Origin: an uncultured Chitinophaga sp.
GTDB lineage: Bacteria; Bacteroidota; Bacteroidia; Cytophagales; Cyclobacteriaceae
Length of the DNA: 64,000 nucleotides
Direction: 5' to 3'
NCBI GenBank assembly: GCA_902168205.1
Contig: CABHOK010000014.1
Location: 310,001-374,000 of the forward strand
Of the stretch, positions 59,312 to 64,000 are shown one piece after another. The translations under genes were made by a program, and so were the position numbers. How positions within the stretch are numbered: the first letter of the stretch is position 1; each line of letters opens with the position of its first letter. Under the pieces are notes generated by a model that was given only the letters and a program-made list of their open reading frames with translations, was not told the DNA's origin and did no database searches.

Positions 59312-59947
59312 TTAAATCGCAGCCTTCGCTTTGGATTTAAAGTGTATAAATATATTTCGAACGTATACTACTATACCCATACTCTGAGCCACCAGCAAAA
59401 CCGGATCGATACGATACGTTGCATAGGTAAGTATAAGAACAGAAGCGCCTGTACTGATAACCCAAAATCCCAAAGGAAGTATAGATGTTTTATGCTTCTC
59501 CGAATAATACCACTGGTATACAAATCGCAGGTTGAGCATAAGCTGACCTATAGCACCCGCAAAAATGATCGGGTTTGTGAAATCATTCTTTGAAAAGATC
59601 TGATCAAGTTTATTATCCGAACCAGCAATTATATAGGTAAATGCTGCTACCGGAAGCAGTAGCAAAACAGCACGCAGCACCAATGGAATTTTGGTCCAAT
59701 CGTTTTTGAGTTGAAGATTGCGTATATATATAAAGTACGATAACGTTTGGCCGATTATAATCACCACATCATCGCGAATGATGCCGTAGATGAGAAACAA
59801 GAACGAAGCAAGCAAACTCAACTGCCAGAATATAGTAGGCGATACAACTCTTCCCTGCTTCTCAGAGTAAAACAGTTGCACAACCAGTCGTGCACCAAAC
59901 AACGACTGTGCAAAAAAACCGAGTGCATAAATCCAATATAGCTGCAT
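59312..59947 (-). CDS. LAB_N-type membrane protein with internal duplication
   Basis: 211 residues, about six to seven helices. Two copies of the lipid A-disaccharide-synthase N-terminal (LAB_N) motif: FGARLVVQLFYSEKQGRVVSPTIFWQLS ... SYFIYIRNLQL and LNLRFVYQWYYSEKHKTSILPLGFWVIS ... GIVVYVRNIFIHF. LAB_N domains are usually fused to LpxB or found singly; their role in lipid A or sugar-lipid handling is not settled. A promoter-like TTCTTTTG lies just upstream. Confidence 0.82.
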   Translation of the reverse strand: MQLYWIYALGFFAQSLFGARLVVQLFYSEKQGRVVSPTIFWQLSLLASFLFLIYGIIRDDVVIIIGQTLSYFIYIRNLQLKNDWTKIPLVLRAVLLLLPVAAFTYIIAGSDNKLDQIFSKNDFTNPIIFAGAIGQLMLNLRFVYQWYYSEKHKTSILPLGFWVISTGASVLILTYATYRIDPVLLVAQSMGIVVYVRNIFIHFKSKAKAAI

Positions 59948-60014
59948 ACTTCCCGTGGTGTACTACAAAAGAACAGAGGTAAAAAGACTTCTACGTTGTG
60001 TTAACGTTAAGATT

Positions 60015-60044
60015 AAAAAAGCCTGACCATGACTGGCCAGGCTT
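60015..60044 (-). terminator. Rho-independent terminator of nusA-infB
   Basis: AAGCCTG(A)CCA/TGG(C)CAGGCTT stem with one mismatch and 4-base loop, followed on the minus strand by TTTTTTAAT. Confidence 0.88.
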
Positions 60045-60065
60045 CATTGATACTATATTATCGAA

Positions 60066-62954
60066 TTACAGCGTTCGCTTGACTTCACGCTGCTCGTAGC
60101 TTTCGATCACATCTCCGACTTTCATGTCGTTGAAGCCATCAATACCTATACCGCAGTCGAAACCTGAACGTACTTCGCTTGCATCGTCTTTATGACGCTT
60201 GAGTGAACCGAGTTTACCAGCGTATACCACAATACCATCGCGAATGAGGCGTATCGGGTTAGAGCGCTTCACAGAACCATCGGTAACCATACAACCTGCA
60301 ATGGTTCCTACTTTCGAAATCTTGAAGACTTCGCGAACCTCTGCATTTCCTACAATTACTTCTTCTGTTTCCGGAGCAAGCATACCTTCCATCGCTGCCT
60401 TCACATCGTTGATCGCATCGTAGATGATCGAGTAGAGACGTATTTCGATCTCTTCATTCTCAGCCACGCGTTTCGCTGAATTGGATGGACGCACCTGGAA
60501 GCCGAGGATGATCGCATCCGATGCTGATGCAAGCAATACATCAGACTCTGATATCTGACCAACACCACGGTGTATAATAGCAACCTGTATTTCTGGTGTT
60601 GAAAGTTTAAGCAATGAATCCGAGAGTGCTTCTACAGATCCATCCACGTCACCTTTCACAATTACATTCAATTGCTTGAAGCTTCCAATCGCGAGACGTC
60701 TTCCTATCTCATCGAGTGTAATATGTTTCTTCGTACGTATACTTTGTTCACGTAGCAATTGACTTCTCTTCGCTGCAAGCTCACGAGCTTCACGGTCTGT
60801 TTCCATTACCATGAACTTTTCACCCGCTTGCGGTGCACCATCGAGACCGAGTAATACTACCGGTGTAGATGGTCCGGCATCATTTACTTTCTTACCAGTG
60901 TCATCGAACATCGCTTTTACGCGACCGTAGTGTGCACCAGCCAATACTATATCTCCAACACGAAGTGATCCGGTCTGTACCATTACCGTTGCTACATAGC
61001 CACGGCCTTTATCAAGAGAAGCTTCGATGATTGAACCCGTAGCATTTCTGTTCGGATTTGCCCTGAGATTAAGAAGCTCGGCTTCGAGCAACACTTTCTC
61101 CAGCAGGTCATCTATACCTTTACCTGACTTTGCAGAAATTTCCTGGCTTTGATATTTACCACCCCACTCTTCAACAAGTATATTGATCTTCGAAAGTGAT
61201 TCGCGAATCTTGTCCGGGTTCGCACTTGGCTTATCAACTTTGTTGATCGCTATAACAATCGGTACACCGGCAACCTGTGCGTGGTTGATGGCTTCTTTCG
61301 TTTGAGGCATAACGTCATCGTCAGCCGCCACAACGATGATAGCTATATCGGTGAGTTTAGCACCGCGGGCACGCATTGCAGTAAAGGCTTCGTGACCTGG
61401 TGTATCGAGGAATGCGATCTTGTTACCACTCTTCGTTGTTACATCGTACGCTCCGATGTGCTGTGTGATACCACCGGCTTCAGACGCTGTAACTTTCGTA
61501 TTACGGATATAGTCAAGCAATGAAGTTTTACCGTGGTCAACGTGACCCATGATGGTAACGATCGGTGCACGTGGCAACAGATCTTCTTCACTATCGGTAT
61601 CTTCCTCCACTTCAAGTTCTTCTTCCGCAGAAGTGAACTGAACTGCATAACCAAACTCGTCTGCAATTACGGTAATTGCTTCAGCATCCAGACGCTGGTT
61701 AATGGACACGAACATACCTAAGCTCAAACAGGTTGAGATAACATCATTCACGGATACATCCATAAGCGATGCCAGGTCGTTCGCCGAGATAAACTCTGTT
61801 ACGCGCAGTGTCTTGGATGCCTCCTGCTCCTGAAGCATTTGCTGCTCCTGGGCTTCGGAATTAGCCTGACGTTTCTCTCTTCTATATTTCGATCCGCTTG
61901 TTTTTTTACCACCGCCACTTAGTTTGGCAAGTGTAGCGCGTATCTGATCTTGTATCTCCTTCTCCGTAGGTTCTTCCTTCTGAACTCTTGGCGGATGCGG
62001 ACCTCTTCTCTGCTGACCGTGGCCATGCTGCTGATGAGGACGCTGCTGTCCGGGTTGGTTAGGACGTTGTCCCTGACCCTGACCTTGTTGACCACCTTGT
62101 TGCGGACCTTTCTGATCGTCAGTCGGAATACGCTTACGCGGACGCTTGCCTTTACGATCATCTTTTGTATCAGACGAAGCAACCGGAGAATCTTTTTTCT
62201 TATCTACCGGCAGTTCAATCTTATCAACAACTTTTAATCCTTTCAGTCGGTCGGCTTTTGCTTTGATGAGCTCCATTTCAGGCTCTGCCTTTTCGGTAAC
62301 AACTGGAGGTTGTTCCACTACTTTTGGAGGCGCTGTAACAACAGGCTCTTTCGGTACTTCTTTAACTGCTACCGGCTGAGGTACTTCTTTTATTTCTTCT
62401 TTAACAACCTCTTTTTCCGGTTCTTTTACTTCTTTAGCAACAACAGGTTCTTTTACTTCCTTCTTCTCAACAACTGGTTTTTCTTCAACCGGTGGTTGTT
62501 TTACTTCAGGCTCTGGTGCTTCCGTTTTTGCAGCCGGTTTCTTTTCAAGATCTATTTTACCAACAACTTTAATCCCCTCCAGTTTCGGTTTCTCACGTTC
62601 AACTTTATCGGGTTGTTTTGCTTCTTCTTTTGCCTTAACCTCTTTGGATCCGAGGTTTTTAATCATTATGCGCTCTTCTTCCTCTACACGTTTCTTGGCG
62701 AGTTCTTTCTCGCTTTCCAACACAAGGTTGTCGGTGTGTTTGGCTCCGATGTGAAGGCCTGACGCCTCCAGTTTGTCGGTAGCAGAAGAGGCAAACTCTT
62801 TAGACAAAAGGTTGAATTGCTCAGGCGTGAGTTTAGCGTTGGGGTTATTCTCAACCTCAAAACCTTTCTTCCCCAGAAAGTCCAAGATGGTATTGTGCCC
62901 CACATTGAGCTTTCTTGCAGCCTGACTCAACCTGATCAACTTTTCTTCTGCCAT
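60066..62954 (-). CDS. infB: Translation initiation factor IF-2
   Basis: 962 residues from the ATG at 62954. N-terminal IF2_N helix domain ([27 protein letters not shown]), then about 250 residues of Lys/Glu/Pro/Val-rich and Gln/Gly-rich low complexity (about 110-360). A second IF2_N module, then the GTPase with [14 protein letters not shown] (near 470), DTPGHEAF and NKVDKP, and domains II-IV ([15 protein letters not shown]). It places fMet-tRNA on the 30S subunit. It follows nusA by 126 bases. Confidence 0.97.
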   Translation of the reverse strand: MAEEKLIRLSQAARKLNVGHNTILDFLGKKGFEVENNPNAKLTPEQFNLLSKEFASSATDKLEASGLHIGAKHTDNLVLESEKELAKKRVEEEERIMIKNLGSKEVKAKEEAKQPDKVEREKPKLEGIKVVGKIDLEKKPAAKTEAPEPEVKQPPVEEKPVVEKKEVKEPVVAKEVKEPEKEVVKEEIKEVPQPVAVKEVPKEPVVTAPPKVVEQPPVVTEKAEPEMELIKAKADRLKGLKVVDKIELPVDKKKDSPVASSDTKDDRKGKRPRKRIPTDDQKGPQQGGQQGQGQGQRPNQPGQQRPHQQHGHGQQRRGPHPPRVQKEEPTEKEIQDQIRATLAKLSGGGKKTSGSKYRREKRQANSEAQEQQMLQEQEASKTLRVTEFISANDLASLMDVSVNDVISTCLSLGMFVSINQRLDAEAITVIADEFGYAVQFTSAEEELEVEEDTDSEEDLLPRAPIVTIMGHVDHGKTSLLDYIRNTKVTASEAGGITQHIGAYDVTTKSGNKIAFLDTPGHEAFTAMRARGAKLTDIAIIVVAADDDVMPQTKEAINHAQVAGVPIVIAINKVDKPSANPDKIRESLSKINILVEEWGGKYQSQEISAKSGKGIDDLLEKVLLEAELLNLRANPNRNATGSIIEASLDKGRGYVATVMVQTGSLRVGDIVLAGAHYGRVKAMFDDTGKKVNDAGPSTPVVLLGLDGAPQAGEKFMVMETDREARELAAKRSQLLREQSIRTKKHITLDEIGRRLAIGSFKQLNVIVKGDVDGSVEALSDSLLKLSTPEIQVAIIHRGVGQISESDVLLASASDAIILGFQVRPSNSAKRVAENEEIEIRLYSIIYDAINDVKAAMEGMLAPETEEVIVGNAEVREVFKISKVGTIAGCMVTDGSVKRSNPIRLIRDGIVVYAGKLGSLKRHKDDASEVRSGFDCGIGIDGFNDMKVGDVIESYEQREVKRTL

Positions 62955-63080
62955 ATTCAAATATGCCTGTTTTTTTAAGGACTTTAAAATTCAAATGCGT
63001 GTAGTCCCGCAATTTAACTTATTGTTCACAGTTCATCGCTCACTTATTAAGGATTCGTAATAAACCCATTCACAAACGAC

Positions 63081-64000
63081 TTATTCGAACTCCTTTTTCA
63101 GGATGTTCAATACACCTTCTACAGTTTCTTCTTCAAGATCTGTGCGTCTTACCAGTTCATCTTTGGAAAGCGCCAACACACTCTTCGCTGTATCAAGACC
63201 GATGCGATTCAATTCTTCAATTACCCAGCTTTCAATTTCATCTGAGAATTCATCCAGATCCACATCTTCCTCTACCTGACCTTCGGCCAGTTCGCGGAAT
63301 ACATCTATCTCATAACCTACCAGACGGCTGGCAAGTTTAATGTTCAAACCACCTTTACCAATCGCCAACGATACCTGGTCTGGCTTCAGATAAACGGCAG
63401 CACGTCCGTTGTCTCTATCAATTTTAATAGAAGATATCTTGGCCGGGCTCAACGCTCGCTGGATGTATAATTCCAAGTTATCGGTATAATTGATTACGTC
63501 TATATTTTCATTCTGTAATTCACGAACGATAGCGTGAATACGTGACCCTTTCATACCTACGCAGGCTCCTACCGGATCGATGCGATCATCGTATGATTCT
63601 ACAGCCACTTTAGCACGTTCGCCTGGCTCGCGCACTACTTTTTTGATGGTGATCAAACCATCGTACACTTCCGGTACTTCCTGCTCGAATAATCTTTCGA
63701 GGAATACAGGAGAAGTTCTGGAGAGAATGATCTTCGGATTGCCATTGATCATTTCCACTTTGTGTACAATAGCACGAACGTTTTCTCCTTTGCGATAACG
63801 ATCTTTCTGGATCTGCTCACCGCGAGGTATTGCTATTTCGTTTCCTTCTGCATCGGTAAGTAATACTTCCTTGCTTAACACCTGGTATACTTCACCAGCG
63901 ATGATTTCTCCCACCAGATCTTTATACTTCTGGAAGAGTATATCTTTCTCCAGGTCTTTAACCTTCTGAATTAATGTTTGTCGTGCTGTAGTTACGGCTC
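63081..64000 (-). CDS. nusA: Transcription factor NusA (N-terminus outside window)
   Basis: The frame continues past the right edge (the last residues read TTARQTLIQKVKDLEKDILFQKYKDLVGEI, split in the N-terminal domain), so only the C-terminal 305 or so residues are seen. S1 domain (GEIIAGEVYQVLSKEVLLTD), KH1 (RIDPVGACVGMKGSRIHAIVREL) and KH2 (DQVSLAIGKGGLNIKLASRLVG), then an acidic C-terminal segment with a helix-hairpin-helix-like end. NusA modulates pausing and termination. Order nusA-infB is the standard one. Confidence 0.96.
   Translation of the reverse strand, partial: AVTTARQTLIQKVKDLEKDILFQKYKDLVGEIIAGEVYQVLSKEVLLTDAEGNEIAIPRGEQIQKDRYRKGENVRAIVHKVEMINGNPKIILSRTSPVFLERLFEQEVPEVYDGLITIKKVVREPGERAKVAVESYDDRIDPVGACVGMKGSRIHAIVRELQNENIDVINYTDNLELYIQRALSPAKISSIKIDRDNGRAAVYLKPDQVSLAIGKGGLNIKLASRLVGYEIDVFRELAEGQVEEDVDLDEFSDEIESWVIEELNRIGLDTAKSVLALSKDELVRRTDLEEETVEGVLNILKKEFE

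Noticed and set aside
62310-62762. 150-codon plus-strand frame, very rich in Phe and Arg
   Set aside because: It is the complement of the Lys/Glu/Pro low-complexity region of infB; the composition is an artefact of that repeat-rich coding strand.

Overview
The window looks like a chromosomal segment of a free-living Bacteroidota bacterium, most likely a cytophagalean of the Chryseolinea/Ohtaekwangia/Fulvivirga kind. This placement comes from gene content and promoter style; no rRNA or marker tree was available. Supporting signs are Bacteroidota-type promoters (-33 TTTG / -7 TAnnTTTG), almost no Shine-Dalgarno sequences, a Y_Y_Y-domain histidine kinase, the yajC-YbbR-coaE cluster, YpdA, and many short secreted lipoproteins. 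Nearly the whole window is coding. I saw no rRNA, tRNA, CRISPR array, IS element, prophage or integration site, so this is core genome rather than a genomic island.

Layout. 1-7.4 kb: the C-terminal part of a sensor kinase, a DinB-like protein, a secreted M14 peptidase, a 2OG-Fe(II) oxygenase, a secreted dienelactone-hydrolase-like enzyme, and a convergent acyl-CoA ligase. 7.5-11.4 kb: a small secreted protein, polA (its proofreading residues look lost) and an HU gene with a textbook promoter. 11.4-14.4 kb: a GbsR/MarR-type regulator behind a perfect 10-bp-arm palindrome, two small membrane proteins, a TIGR01777 epimerase and a 2H phosphoesterase, all co-oriented. 14.4-25.3 kb: mostly minus strand, with a YCII protein, EamA transporter, GNAT, GT4 glycosyltransferase (plus strand), two small lipoproteins, a Gfo/Idh/MocA oxidoreductase with an MFS sugar/nucleoside permease, a tiny membrane HExxH protein coupled to a polyprenyl synthetase, and rnr. 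25.4-38.6 kb: tpx, a LEA-type lipoprotein, proC, a large GAF-domain protein, PrsW, a Cys-free thioredoxin-like protein, a nitroreductase divergent from an outer-membrane lipoprotein, an amidohydrolase, a TPR protein with a lipid kinase, and an orphan LuxR-type response regulator.

38.6-48.5 kb: a possible small RNA or 40-residue ORF, ypdA, a DPP-IV-like peptidase, a threonine/serine dehydratase, scpA divergent from dxs plus an alpha/beta hydrolase, a zinc-ribbon membrane protein, and purine nucleoside phosphorylase. 48.6-56.1 kb: a complete tripartite RND efflux operon (MFP-RND-TolC), then coaE-YbbR-yajC. 56.4-64 kb: a SnoaL-like protein, an RlmI-like methyltransferase, a THUMP-like methyltransferase, a duplicated LAB_N membrane protein, and infB-nusA (nusA runs off the end).

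The window mainly serves genome maintenance (polA, HU, scpA), RNA metabolism and translation (rnr, nusA, infB, methyltransferases), isoprenoid supply (dxs and polyprenyl synthetase), thiol/peroxide defence (tpx, ypdA, nitroreductase), secreted proteolysis (M14, S9) and efflux. No obvious new multi-gene defence or biosynthetic system is present. The best leads are the GbsR-palindrome operon, the minimal membrane gluzincin-like protein, the GAF protein with an evenly spaced cysteine trio, the promoter-terminator unit at about 38.6-38.8 kb, apparently leaderless promoters, and several unexplained intergenic inverted or direct repeats.
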